A DNA stretch of 64,000 nt from Streptomyces beihaiensis. GTDB taxonomy: Bacteria > Actinomycetota > Actinomycetes > Streptomycetales > Streptomycetaceae. Made by a program: the position numbers and the translations under genes. This document shows positions 40,036 to 49,260 of the stretch, one piece after another. Location: contig NZ_JAPHNL010000332.1 of the NCBI RefSeq assembly GCF_026274175.1, positions 21,558 to 85,557 on the forward strand. The letters are read 5' to 3'. Under the pieces are notes generated by a model. That model was given only the letters and a program-made list of their open reading frames with translations. It was not told the DNA's origin and made no database searches. The first letter of the stretch is position 1. Each line of letters begins with the position of its first letter.

Positions 40036-42531
40036 ATGGACCCGATGAACCGGGAGCCGGAAGATTTCGGCCAGGACCGCAACGACGACGGCGGCGGCAT
40101 AGCCGACGACGGCGCGCACCACGGCCACGAAGCCGCGCGGCGCCCGCCGCGCGACACCGCCACGCCCGACTCCGGGCAGCCCGCGCCCCTGCCCGCGCTC
40201 ACCCGCACCGTCCAGCTCGTGTGCGGGGACTCGCTTCTGACGGTCAACCCCGTCGACGGCAGCGAGATCGAACCCTGCCCGCCGGGGGAGCGCCCCGGCA
40301 GACCCGTCAGGTACGACGCCGCGGACCGCGCCGAACTCGCGCGCGCCGCCCGCGCGCCGCTGCCCGCGGGGCCCGCGCTGCCCCGGCTGCCGCTCCTGGA
40401 ACGCCAGGAGGAGCGCGAGGGGCTGGTCCGGTTCCTGGCGCGCGGCCGCTCCGTCCGCCTCACCGGGCCCTCCGGCTCCGGCCGCACCGCGCTCCTCGAC
40501 CAGGTCGCCGACGACTGCGCGGACCTCGCGCCCGACGGCATCGTCCGCCTCAGCGGCCACCAGCGCTCCGCGACCGACGTCCTGTACGACCTGTTCGCAG
40601 CCGTCTACAAGGCGCCGCTGCACCGCCCCGACCGCCCGCTGCTCCTGGAACTTGTCCGCGACATCGGCGCCGTGGTCGTCCTCGACGACCTGGAGTTCGG
40701 CGGCGCCGCCCTCGACGAACTGCTCGACGCCACGCCCGAGTGCGCCTTCCTGCTCTCCGCCACGCCCGACGTGCCGCGGCCGTCCGCCGACTCGCACATC
40801 GAAGAGATCCACCTCGGCGGCCTCGGCCGCGGCGCGGGCCTCGAACTGCTGGAACGCACGCTGGGCCGCGTGCTCACCGACGACGAGGCGAACTGGGCGG
40901 GCGACCTCTGGTTCGAGTCCGAAGGGTTGCCGCTGCGGTTCGTGCAGGCCGGTGCGCTGCTGCGACAGCGCGACGAGCTCCCCGCGGAGCCGGCCACGGA
41001 GTTCGGAGCGGAGCCTGGCACGCAGTCCGGTACGGACCTTGGCGCGGACGAGCCCCCGCTGCCCACGCTCGCCGAGGGCGCCGCACCGGTCGCGCTGCTC
41101 GCGTCACGCCTGAGCGAGTCCGCGCGGACCACTCTGCGGTTCGCCGTCGCGCTCGGCGGAGAGATCCCGCACCAGGCCCATCTGCCCGCGCTCGTCGGCG
41201 ACACCCACGCCGACGCGGCCCTCGCCGAGCTTGTCTCCTGCGCCCTCGTCACCCCGGTCGGCCGCCGCTACCGCCTGGCGTCCGGCGTCCGCACCCAGCT
41301 GCTCGCCGCCGGCTACGGCGACGACACCGACGACCACGCCGAAGCGGCCGGGCGGCACTACGCCTGGTGGGTCGCGCACCCGTCGGTCGCGCCCGAGCGC
41401 GTCGCCGCGGAGGCCGACGCCGTACTCGCCGCGCTCACCGCCCTCGTGCCGCGGACGCGCCGCCTGGCGGGCGACGAGCCCGCCGTCGCCGTCGAGCTGG
41501 CCCGCGCCGTCGCGCCCGCGCTCGCCGCCGGGCTCGCCTGGAGTGCGTGGGAGCGGGCGCTGCGGTCCGGGCAGGAGGCCGCGCTGCGCACCGGCGCCGT
41601 ACCGGAACAGGCCTACTTTCACCACGAGTTGGGCATCCTCGCCCTGCTCGGCGGTCAACTCGACCGGGCCCGTGCCGAACTGGAGGCGTCCATCGGGCTG
41701 CGTGGCGCCCTCTCCGACAAGCGGGGCACCATCGCCGGACGCCGCGCCCTCGCCCTGGTCGCCGACCGGTCCGGCGAGGTGCCGCGGTCCCCGTACGAGG
41801 AGTTCGCGCCACCGGCGCCGCCCGCGCCCGCCGACGAGGCGGAGACCGTGGTGACGCGGCAGGCCGCCGCCCCCACGACCCGGCTGCCGAGGGTCACCGG
41901 TGGCCCGGCCGCCGACGACCGGAAGGTGCCCACGCGCCGCGCCGTCGCCCTCGGCACCCGGCGCAACCTGGTCGCGGCGGGCGCGGGCGCGCTGCTCGCG
42001 GCGGTCCTCGGCACGGTCGTCGCGGTGGGCGCGATGTCCGGCGACGAGCAGCCGCCGGCCGGCACGGTCGGCTCCAACCCGTCCGCGTCCGTGGGCGACA
42101 GCGGCGGCGACCTCGGCGCCGACACGGCCGATCCCGGCAGCACCGGCCAGGCCGACCCCGGCAAGGACGGCACACCGGGCACCTCCGACGACCCGACGCC
42201 GTCCGCGTCCGGCACGGCCTCGACGACACCGTCGACCGGCCCCACGGGATCCTCGTCGTCGCCGGATGCCCCGACGACCTCGCCGACGACCTCCCCGAGC
42301 ACGACGCCGGGGCCCACGCACCCATCGAGCTCGCAGTCCACGACCTCGACGACCTCTCCCTCGGCCCCGTCGCCCACGACGTCGTCCAGCCCGTCGTCGT
42401 CGGACAGCTCTTCGCCGCCCTCGATGACGCCGACCCCCGGTCAGTCGTCCTCCGACACATCCGCCTCGGGACCGGCGGCCGGAGCCTCCGCCACGACCTC
42501 CCCGACCGACTCCAAGCCGTCGGTGATCTGA
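40036..42531 (+). CDS. membrane-anchored STAND-type ATP-binding protein with Ser/Thr/Pro tail
   Basis: 831 residues from ATG 40036. About 1-100 is disordered, including a CGD..TVNPVDGSEI motif. The P-loop NTPase follows: Walker A GPSGSGRT at 144-151, Walker B AVVVLDDLEFGG, and the sensor-like FLLSATPD. A winged-helix-like part (RTTLRFAVALGGEIPHQ) and an Ala-rich helical, TPR-like region extend to about 600. One transmembrane segment lies at about 643-668 (LVAAGAGALLAAVLGTVVAVGAM). The last roughly 160 residues are almost only Ser, Thr, Pro, Asp and Gly and would lie outside the membrane. Function is unknown. STAND proteins often act as signal-induced switches; here the switch would be tethered to the membrane. 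Confidence 0.82.
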   Translation: MDPMNREPEDFGQDRNDDGGGIADDGAHHGHEAARRPPRDTATPDSGQPAPLPALTRTVQLVCGDSLLTVNPVDGSEIEPCPPGERPGRPVRYDAADRAELARAARAPLPAGPALPRLPLLERQEEREGLVRFLARGRSVRLTGPSGSGRTALLDQVADDCADLAPDGIVRLSGHQRSATDVLYDLFAAVYKAPLHRPDRPLLLELVRDIGAVVVLDDLEFGGAALDELLDATPECAFLLSATPDVPRPSADSHIEEIHLGGLGRGAGLELLERTLGRVLTDDEANWAGDLWFESEGLPLRFVQAGALLRQRDELPAEPATEFGAEPGTQSGTDLGADEPPLPTLAEGAAPVALLASRLSESARTTLRFAVALGGEIPHQAHLPALVGDTHADAALAELVSCALVTPVGRRYRLASGVRTQLLAAGYGDDTDDHAEAAGRHYAWWVAHPSVAPERVAAEADAVLAALTALVPRTRRLAGDEPAVAVELARAVAPALAAGLAWSAWERALRSGQEAALRTGAVPEQAYFHHELGILALLGGQLDRARAELEASIGLRGALSDKRGTIAGRRALALVADRSGEVPRSPYEEFAPPAPPAPADEAETVVTRQAAAPTTRLPRVTGGPAADDRKVPTRRAVALGTRRNLVAAGAGALLAAVLGTVVAVGAMSGDEQPPAGTVGSNPSASVGDSGGDLGADTADPGSTGQADPGKDGTPGTSDDPTPSASGTASTTPSTGPTGSSSSPDAPTTSPTTSPSTTPGPTHPSSSQSTTSTTSPSAPSPTTSSSPSSSDSSSPPSMTPTPGQSSSDTSASGPAAGASATTSPTDSKPSVI

Positions 42532-43495
<964 letters not shown>

Positions 43496-43797
43496 GGTGG
43501 GCAACGCTACTCGACACCCCCCGCTCCACGCGATTCGCGAGGTCCGCTGCGGCCGCCGGCTTGACTGTCACTCGCGCCACATCCGATACGCCCAATACCT
43601 CCCGTTCGGCAATGGCCGGTTGTGCACGAGGCTTACGCGTTACGCCCTGTTGTCGTTCGGATACGTTGCATACCGTAGAAGCGGGAGGTCGCGACGCGTG
43701 CACGCTGCGTGCCCGTGTGCTCGATGGGGTGTATGCGCCGTGCTCTCCAGACCTGTCCGTCAACCCCCGCATACCCGGGGGTGCGAGAGGAGAACCC
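43496..43797. other. divergent gap between nucS and the SCO5389-family gene
   Basis: This 302-bp gap must contain both promoters. An AT-richer block near 43648-43680 (TTGTCG, then TACCGT at 43671-43676, only 15 bp apart) is the best rightward candidate. A longer open frame covers the gap in phase with the next gene, but the ribosome-binding site AGAGGAG directly before ATG 43798 decides against it. Confidence 0.45.
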
Positions 43798-44190
43798 ATG
43801 TCGCTCGACGTCTCACCGGCACTGTTGGAACAGGCCGAGCGAGGCGAGGTTGACGAAGCCGACTTCGTCGACTGCGTCCGGACCTCCCTGCCCTATGCCT
43901 GGGAGATGATCAGCTCCCTGGTGGCCCAGCTGAAGGTCGACGGCGGCCAGTTCGCCGACAACCAGACGCCGCCGCCGGACGAGCAGGCACGCGGTCAGCT
44001 GCTGCGTGCGCTCGCGAGCGATGCCATACGCGGCGCTCTGCAGCGGCACTTCGGTGTCCGGCTCGCGTTCCAGAACTGCCACCGGGTCGCGGTGTTCCCG
44101 CTCGACCCGTCGGTGGACGAGACGCTGACCCGCTTCACCTCGGTCCGCAACCAGCTGCTCAACCAGTCACCCGAACTGCGTGACTGCTGA
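43798..44190 (+). CDS. SCO5389-family conserved protein
   Basis: 130 residues from ATG 43798, with AGAGGAG six bases upstream. It is acidic at the N-terminus (ALLEQAERGEVDEADFVDCVRTSLPYAWEMISSLVAQL) and carries a conserved-looking core: LLRALASDAIRGALQRHFGVRLAFQNCHRVAVFPLDPSVDETLTRFTSVRNQLLNQSPE. No signal peptide, membrane segment or catalytic motif is seen. The family is widely conserved in Streptomyces at this locus, next to nucS, and has no known function. A strong bidirectional hairpin follows. Confidence 0.88.
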   Translation: MSLDVSPALLEQAERGEVDEADFVDCVRTSLPYAWEMISSLVAQLKVDGGQFADNQTPPPDEQARGQLLRALASDAIRGALQRHFGVRLAFQNCHRVAVFPLDPSVDETLTRFTSVRNQLLNQSPELRDC

Positions 44191-44219
44191 CGGCCGGCGA
44201 CTGACGGCGTAACCGTCCC

Positions 44220-44268
44220 TGCTTGCCGCCCCGTACGCGGGAGGTGCATCTGTACCGGGCGGCAAGCA
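44220..44268. terminator. bidirectional hairpin between convergent genes
   Basis: Perfect 11-bp arms TGCTTGCCGCC (44220-44230) and GGCGGCAAGCA (44258-44268) span 27 bases. The inner CCGTAC and GTACCG extend the pairing. It sits in the 116-bp gap between the stops of the SCO5389-family gene and the monooxygenase gene. There is no T-tract on either side. Confidence 0.65.
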
Positions 44269-44306
44269 CCATGTGGTGCGGCTCCGAGAGTCGGGCATCG
44301 GGCGTA

Positions 44307-45389
44307 TCAGCCGAGTTGCGGCAGCACCTCGGCTCCCAGACGGCGTACGTTCTCCTCCGTCGCCGCGAGATCGCCGGAGCCCTCGACGAGCAGCGCGAAC
44401 CTGGTGATGCCGGTCCGCTCGGACGTGGCCGTCAGCCGGTCCGCACACAGCTGCGCCGTGCCCACCGGGTGCAGACCGCACAGCAGATCGGTGTACGCGT
44501 GGGGGTCGCGCATCGACCGCGCGCGCCCGTCGACCGTGACATGGGCGTCCAGACCCTGCTTGAGCCAGCCCGGCATCGTCTTGCGGAGCGTCTCGCCGGC
44601 CTCCGCGTCGCTGTCGCCGATCTGTACCACGCCCGCGGAGACATGGGGCGCCGAGAGGATCTCGTCGGCGCCGCGCCCCGCCTCGCGCGCGCAGCGCCGC
44701 CACAGGGACACCATCTCGGCCTTCTCCTCGTCCCCGATGTGCATGCCCAGCTGCATCGGCAGGCCCCGCTCGGCGGCCATCCGTACCGATCGCGGCGACG
44801 TGCACGCCACCAGGACCTCGGGGCCCTGCTGCCCGCCCGCCGCCTCGTCCGCCCCTTCCGCCCCTTCCGTCTCGTACGCGTCTATCGCCTCCGCGGGCCG
44901 CGGCACGACCGGCACCTCGCGGAACGCGAACCGCCCGCCGTCGCCGCCGTCCCCGCCCACCCGCGGCTCGCGCAGCCAGCGGAGCAGCAGGTCCAGCGCG
45001 TCGGGGTAGCCCGTCTCGTACGCCTCGACGCCCGTGCCGAACACCTCCAGGTCGACCCAGGGCCCGCCGCGCCCCACCCCCAGGGAGAACCGGCCGCCGG
45101 AAGTCAGATGCAACAGCGCCGCCTGCTCGCCGAGCGCCACCGGATGGGTCGTCGGCAGCACGCTCACCGCCGTGCCGATCCGCAGCCGCCGCGTGCGGCC
45201 GAGCAGCAGGGCGGCCAGGGTGATCGCCGACGGGCACGTCCCGTACGGCACGAAGTGATGTTCGGCCAGCCAGGCCGAATCAAGCCCCGCCTCCTCGGCG
45301 ACCTCCGCCGACCGCACCGCACGGTGCAGCGCCTCCCCGGGCCCCTGACCCGGGAACTGGGCGGCCAGTACAAACGTTCCTACACGCAT
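44307..45389 (-). CDS. LLM-class (luciferase-like) flavin-dependent oxidoreductase
   Basis: 360 residues from ATG 45389, with AGGAG upstream. A TIM-barrel bacterial luciferase-like fold: the N-terminal strand MRVGTFVLAAQFPGQ, AEEAGLDSAWLAEHHFVPYG, TRRLRIGTAVSVLPTTHPV, GRFSLGVGRGGPWVDLEVFG and the C-terminal helix typical of FMN- or F420-binding members. A Gly/Asp/Glu-rich insertion (about 160-200) is not part of the usual fold. The substrate cannot be deduced. It is convergent with the SCO5389-family gene. Confidence 0.9.
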   Translation of the reverse strand: MRVGTFVLAAQFPGQGPGEALHRAVRSAEVAEEAGLDSAWLAEHHFVPYGTCPSAITLAALLLGRTRRLRIGTAVSVLPTTHPVALGEQAALLHLTSGGRFSLGVGRGGPWVDLEVFGTGVEAYETGYPDALDLLLRWLREPRVGGDGGDGGRFAFREVPVVPRPAEAIDAYETEGAEGADEAAGGQQGPEVLVACTSPRSVRMAAERGLPMQLGMHIGDEEKAEMVSLWRRCAREAGRGADEILSAPHVSAGVVQIGDSDAEAGETLRKTMPGWLKQGLDAHVTVDGRARSMRDPHAYTDLLCGLHPVGTAQLCADRLTATSERTGITRFALLVEGSGDLAATEENVRRLGAEVLPQLG

Positions 45390-45615
45390 CGCACTCCTGC
45401 TCCTTGGTGACGACGCGGGCATTCCCCTGAAGGCAACAACGGCTGACAAGTGCCAAGGGCACGGCATGGCGGGAAGATTGGCGGATTTTCGGCAGCGCGC
45501 CGCGATGCAGGGTTCGCGCACGCGCGCCGCTGACCGTCGGATACCCCCGGATCATCGGCGTACGCTGGGCGCAACCCCTTTTTCCGTGTCGTCCACGTAT
45601 CCCGTGAGGTGAGCC

Positions 45616-45942
45616 GTGTCCCCGCGCCGCAACCGCCCGAAGGCCGGCGGATCGCCCAACAGCAGCCAGGACGAGGGGCGGCGCTACGGCGGCTTCGAGT
45701 CCACCGAGAGCTGGCAGGGCGAGGACTGGAGCGTGCGGCATGTCGCGGGCGCGAGCGCCGCGGGCAAGACCTACCGCTGCCCCGGCTGCGACCAGTTGAT
45801 CCCCTCCGGTGTCGCGCACGTGGTGGCCTGGCCGCAGTACGCGGGCGTCGACGACCGCAGGCACTGGCACAAGGCGTGCTGGAACGCGAAGGACCGCCGC
45901 ACCACGAAGGCACAGCGGTCCCGGAACGCACCGCGCTACTGA
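45616..45942 (+). CDS. small conserved protein with putative zinc site
   Basis: 108 residues from GTG 45616, with GTGAGGTGAG upstream. The N-terminus is basic and disordered. The core WSVRHVAGASAAGKTYRCPGCDQLIPSGVAHVVAWPQYAG ends with a CPGC knuckle, and a later HWHKACW supplies His and Cys, so a Cys2-His-Cys zinc site is plausible. GASAAGKT resembles a loose P-loop, which is why relatives are often called ATP/GTP-binding; this is weak. The C-terminus is rich in Arg and Lys. It is conserved in streptomycetes, but its role is unknown. A 14-bp minisatellite follows its stop. Confidence 0.85.
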   Translation: MSPRRNRPKAGGSPNSSQDEGRRYGGFESTESWQGEDWSVRHVAGASAAGKTYRCPGCDQLIPSGVAHVVAWPQYAGVDDRRHWHKACWNAKDRRTTKAQRSRNAPRY

Positions 45943-45943
45943 C

Positions 45944-46093
45944 TACACATCACCGACCACACGTCACCGACCACACGTCGCCGACTACAGGTCGCCGACT
46001 ACAGGTCGCCGACTACAGGTCGCCGACTACAGGTCGCCGACCACACGTCGCCGACTACAGGTCGCCGACCACACGTCGCCGACTACACGTCAC
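45944..46093. repeat. 14-bp minisatellite, ten and a half units
   Basis: Units alternate between CACACGTCGCCGAC and TACAGGTCGCCGAC with few changes: 45944, 45958, 45972, 45986, 46000, 46014, 46028, 46042, 46056, 46070 and a partial one at 46084. The array starts immediately after the zinc-site gene's stop. It runs into the last codons of the ABC permease on the other strand, whose stop lies at the last unit boundary. Confidence 0.93.
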
Positions 46094-46949
46094 GCTGGTT
46101 GAGCGTGAAGAACGCCGCGCCGAGCGCCACCACCGTGGCGCCGCCGACGATCCACAGCGGCTCCCAGCCGGTGGGGCCCGAACCACCGCCGAGCGAGTTG
46201 CCGTAGAGCACGATGAGCTGGCTGGGGATCGAGTATTCGAGCAGGGCCTGGCGCACTGAGTGCAGCGACGACGCGAACATGAAGAGCGCGAGCACCAGGG
46301 GCAGCAGCACCAGACCGATCATGATCGTGATGGCGCCCGCCGAGTGCCGCACCAGCGTGCCGACCGCGAGGCCGAGCAGCCCGAGCAGCGCCACGAACAG
46401 GCCCACGCCGACGGTCGCCTTGAACCACGCGGAACCGCTGGGCGAGCCCGCGGAGTCCACCATCGCCGACTGGATGACGGCGACCAGCGCGGCCATCAGC
46501 GTGGTCAGCACGAAGACGAGACCGAAGAACACGATCGCCTTCGCGGCGAGCACCCGGTTCCGACTTGAGCAGGCCGTCATCGTCGTACGGATCATGCCGG
46601 TGCCGTACTCCGACGCGATGGTCAGAACGCCCAGCGTGATCACACAGATGCTGCCGAGCAGCACGCCGAAGAACCCGAGCGAGAGCAGATCGGAGCCGGA
46701 CGGGGGCTCGGCGTCCGACGCGGAGACGGCGGCCGCCGCGGCGAAGCCGATGCCGAGCATCAGCAGGATCATCACACCGAGCGTCCACATCGTGGAGCGC
46801 ACCGTACGGATCTTCGTCCACTCCGAGGCGAGCGCGTCGCCCAGGTGCGCGCGGCGCACCGGGATCGGCGAGGCGTAACCGGCTCCGGGCCCGGCCAGTA
46901 CCGGAGGCTGCTGCTGCGGGGCGGCGGAGGGCGGGGGCGGCGTGCTCAT
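46083..46949 (-). CDS. ABC-2 type exporter permease (copy 1)
   Basis: 288 residues from ATG 46949, which overlaps the stop of its ATPase gene (ATGA). A Pro/Gln-rich cytoplasmic N-terminus (about 1-30) precedes a typical ABC-2 pattern: SEWTKIRTVRSTMWTLG, then six transmembrane segments with the membrane-coupling segment SEYGTGMIRTTMTA. The C-terminal helices end at FFTLNQRDV. The substrate is unknown; similar permeases handle antibiotics, lipids or proteins. The final codons lie in the 14-bp repeat array. A paralogue is encoded at 49261. Confidence 0.93.
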   Translation of the reverse strand: MSTPPPPSAAPQQQPPVLAGPGAGYASPIPVRRAHLGDALASEWTKIRTVRSTMWTLGVMILLMLGIGFAAAAAVSASDAEPPSGSDLLSLGFFGVLLGSICVITLGVLTIASEYGTGMIRTTMTACSSRNRVLAAKAIVFFGLVFVLTTLMAALVAVIQSAMVDSAGSPSGSAWFKATVGVGLFVALLGLLGLAVGTLVRHSAGAITIMIGLVLLPLVLALFMFASSLHSVRQALLEYSIPSQLIVLYGNSLGGGSGPTGWEPLWIVGGATVVALGAAFFTLNQRDV

Positions 46950-48145
46950 CGGGCGTCCTTGTCCATCGTCGGGGCCGGGGCCGGGGCGGGGGCAGTCGTC
47001 GGGGCCGGGCCGGCGGGCGGCTGCTGGGGCGCGGCGTACGGGTTGTGACCCTGCTGGACCTGCTGGACCTGCTGGACCTGCTGCATCGGCTGTCCGGGCT
47101 GGTGCGGCTGGGGCGGCGGCGGGGCGTACCAGCCAGACTGGCCCTGGCCGGGCACCGGCATCTGCGCGGGCGGCACGGCCCCCGGCGGCAGCGGCTGCTG
47201 GAGCCCGGCGCGCTGGTCGGTGGTGGACCGGTAGTCGACCGCGCCCTGCGTCATCCGCATGTACGCCTCCTCCAGCGAAGCCTGGTGCGGCGACAGCTCC
47301 CACAGCCGTACGTCCGCGCCGTGCGCCAGGTCGCTGATCCGGGGCAGCGGCAGACCGGTGACGCGCAGCGCCCCGTCCTGCTCGGGCAGCACCTGGCCGC
47401 CCGCCTCGGTGAGCGCGGCGGTCAGCTTCTCGCGCGCGGCGCCCCCGGCGTCCGGACCGTCGGGCACCCGGACCCTGGCGAAGTCGGCCGAGTTGCGCGC
47501 GATGAACTCCTGCACGCTCATGTCGGCCATCAGCTGCCCGCGCCCGATCACGATGAGGTGCTCGGCGGTCAGCGCCATCTCGCTCATCAGGTGGGAGGAG
47601 ACGAAGACCGTGCGTCCCTCCGCGGCCAGGGACTTCATCAGGTTGCGGACCCAGAGGATGCCCTCCGGGTCGAGGCCGTTGACCGGCTCGTCGAAGAGCA
47701 GCACCTGCGGGTCGCCGAGCAGCGCGGCGGCGATGCCGAGCCGCTGCCCCATGCCGAGGGAGAACCCCTTGGAGCGCTTCTTGGCGACGTCCTGGAGGCC
47801 GACCACGCCGAGCACCTCGTCGACCCGGCGGGCCGGGATGCCGGCCAGCTGCGCCAGGCACAGCAGGTGGTTACGGGCGGCTCGGCCGCCGTGCATCGCC
47901 TTCGCGTCCAGCAGCGCGCCCACCTGCCGCGGGGCGTTGGGCAGCTTGTTGTACGGGTATCCGCCGATCGTCACGTGACCGGCGCTCGGCTGGTCGAGGC
48001 CGAGGATCATCCGCATCGTGGTCGACTTGCCGGAGCCGTTCGGTCCGAGGAAGCCGGTGACGGTCCCCGGCCGCACCTGGAAGGAAAGGTTGTACACGGC
48101 CGTCTTGGCGCCGTAGCGCTTCGTCAGGCCGACTGCCTCGATCAT
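46946..48145 (-). CDS. ABC transporter ATPase with Pro/Gln-rich tail (copy 1)
   Basis: 399 residues from ATG 48145; GTG 48154 is an alternative. Walker A is GPNGSGKST at 34-42, the signature is SLGMGQRLGIA, Walker B is VLLFDEPVNGLDPEG, and the switch His is in VFVSSHLMSEM. Residues about 1-300 match the paralogue at 50033 throughout. The last roughly 90 residues are low-complexity Pro/Gln/Ala (QQVQQVQQVQQ), encoded by CCTGCTGGA repeats near 47050. It powers the adjacent permease. The C-terminal tail has no known function and does not match its paralogue's shorter tail. Confidence 0.94.
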   Translation of the reverse strand: MIEAVGLTKRYGAKTAVYNLSFQVRPGTVTGFLGPNGSGKSTTMRMILGLDQPSAGHVTIGGYPYNKLPNAPRQVGALLDAKAMHGGRAARNHLLCLAQLAGIPARRVDEVLGVVGLQDVAKKRSKGFSLGMGQRLGIAAALLGDPQVLLFDEPVNGLDPEGILWVRNLMKSLAAEGRTVFVSSHLMSEMALTAEHLIVIGRGQLMADMSVQEFIARNSADFARVRVPDGPDAGGAAREKLTAALTEAGGQVLPEQDGALRVTGLPLPRISDLAHGADVRLWELSPHQASLEEAYMRMTQGAVDYRSTTDQRAGLQQPLPPGAVPPAQMPVPGQGQSGWYAPPPPQPHQPGQPMQQVQQVQQVQQGHNPYAAPQQPPAGPAPTTAPAPAPAPTMDKDAR

Positions 48146-48282
48146 TCTCCGCACCCATCGGAAGGTTCGTGACGGTCGGGGCGCGAGCCCCCGTAAGAGT
48201 TAGGAGGATATCCAGCCGCTGACGGTTCCGGCCAAGAGAGGGCAAAGGCCCGGGAGCGGCCCGGCGGGGTCCGGAGGGCGGT

Positions 48283-49050
48283 TCAGCGGGGGCCCGAGGC
48301 CGTCCGCGGCAGCCCGTGCAGCAACCGCGTGCCCTCCTCCCGTACGGACGCGGAGGCGGCGGCCGCCCGTACCCAGTCCTCGGGCTCGGGCCCGAGCAGC
48401 GTCCGCAGCGCCGCCGACCCCGCCAAGAGCGTGCGCAGCAGCGCCGCCTGGTCCCCGCCGCCCGGCCGGGGCGCACCGGTGCCGGGATCGACGAGGACGC
48501 CGTGCTCACTCACGTACAGCTGGAGCCCGCCCGCAGGACCCAGGGGTACCCGCCGGTAGTTCGGCTCCTCGGTCGCGTCCACCGCCGCCAGCTGCTCCGC
48601 GTCCAGCCACGACACGACGAGCGTGCGCCTCTCGGCCGGCGCCGGGTAGGGCGCCGCCGCCACGTAACCGCGCAGCCCGATGTGCGCGGAGCAGCCGACC
48701 GCCACCCCGTCGACCGGCAACGGCACCATCGGCACGGCCACCGGGAGCCCGGTCCGGCGCAGCTTGTACGCGACCTGGGCAGGGGCCGCGTTGGAGCCGA
48801 CCGCCACCACGGGGGTGCGCTCCGCCGCGCCGGCCCCGCCCGCCGCCGTGAGCAGCCGGTCGAGCGGGCCTCGGCCGGGGACGGTCCAGCGGGCCGGGTC
48901 CGGGCCGCGTACGTCGAGGTCCAGGAGTTCGTCGCCCAGGAGCAGCGACGGGGCGGTGGCCGGGCGGCCCGGATAGCTCAGCGGGACGAGCGCGGGCACG
49001 GTGTCGTGGCCGAGCGCGGCGAGGGTGCGGAGAGGGTCGGTGAGCGCCAT
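48283..49050 (-). CDS. conserved protein of unknown function
   Basis: 255 residues from ATG 49050. It begins MALTDPLRTLAALGHDTVPALVPLSYPGRP and has an internal VVAVGSNAAPAQVAYKLRR stretch resembling the YGSN loop of gamma-glutamylcyclotransferase-like proteins. Later come VGCSAHIGLRGYVAAAPYPAP and a VSWLDAEQLAAVDATEEPNYRRV segment, which also recalls that fold (cf. proton-abstracting Glu). It is Ala/Pro-rich, with no signal peptide or membrane segment. It sits between two paralogous ABC exporters in the same direction, and its upstream region is a 14-bp repeat array. The fold link is only suggestive. Confidence 0.75.
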   Translation of the reverse strand: MALTDPLRTLAALGHDTVPALVPLSYPGRPATAPSLLLGDELLDLDVRGPDPARWTVPGRGPLDRLLTAAGGAGAAERTPVVAVGSNAAPAQVAYKLRRTGLPVAVPMVPLPVDGVAVGCSAHIGLRGYVAAAPYPAPAERRTLVVSWLDAEQLAAVDATEEPNYRRVPLGPAGGLQLYVSEHGVLVDPGTGAPRPGGGDQAALLRTLLAGSAALRTLLGPEPEDWVRAAAASASVREEGTRLLHGLPRTASGPR

Positions 49051-49060
49051 GGCCCGGCAG

Positions 49061-49186
49061 CGTACGGGACAGCGCGAACGGGACAGCGCGAACGGGACAG
49101 CGCGTACGGGACAGCACGTACGGGACAACGCGAACGCAACGCGGAGAGGGGCTGCGGGAACGCGAAGAGGGGCTGCGGGAGCGCGG
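49061..49186. repeat. 14-bp tandem repeat followed by a 21-bp pair
   Basis: Five units of CGTACGGGACAGCG or CGAACGGGACAGCG run from 49061 to 49130 with a degenerate sixth to 49144. Two 21-bp units starting AGAGGGGCTGCGGGA follow at 49145-49186. The array lies 10 bases upstream of the start codon of the gene at 48283-49050, where its promoter would be expected. Confidence 0.9.
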
Positions 49187-49260
49187 ACAGGGACGGGAAT
49201 GGGGACCCCGGAGAGGCGCAGAGCGAGGCGACGGGGGCGGAGGGGGCCGGAGGGGGGCGG

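Noticed and set aside
45944-46093. CRISPR array
   Set aside because: The 14-bp units are contiguous with no unique spacers, and no cas genes are present. It is a minisatellite. No CRISPR array was seen anywhere in the window.
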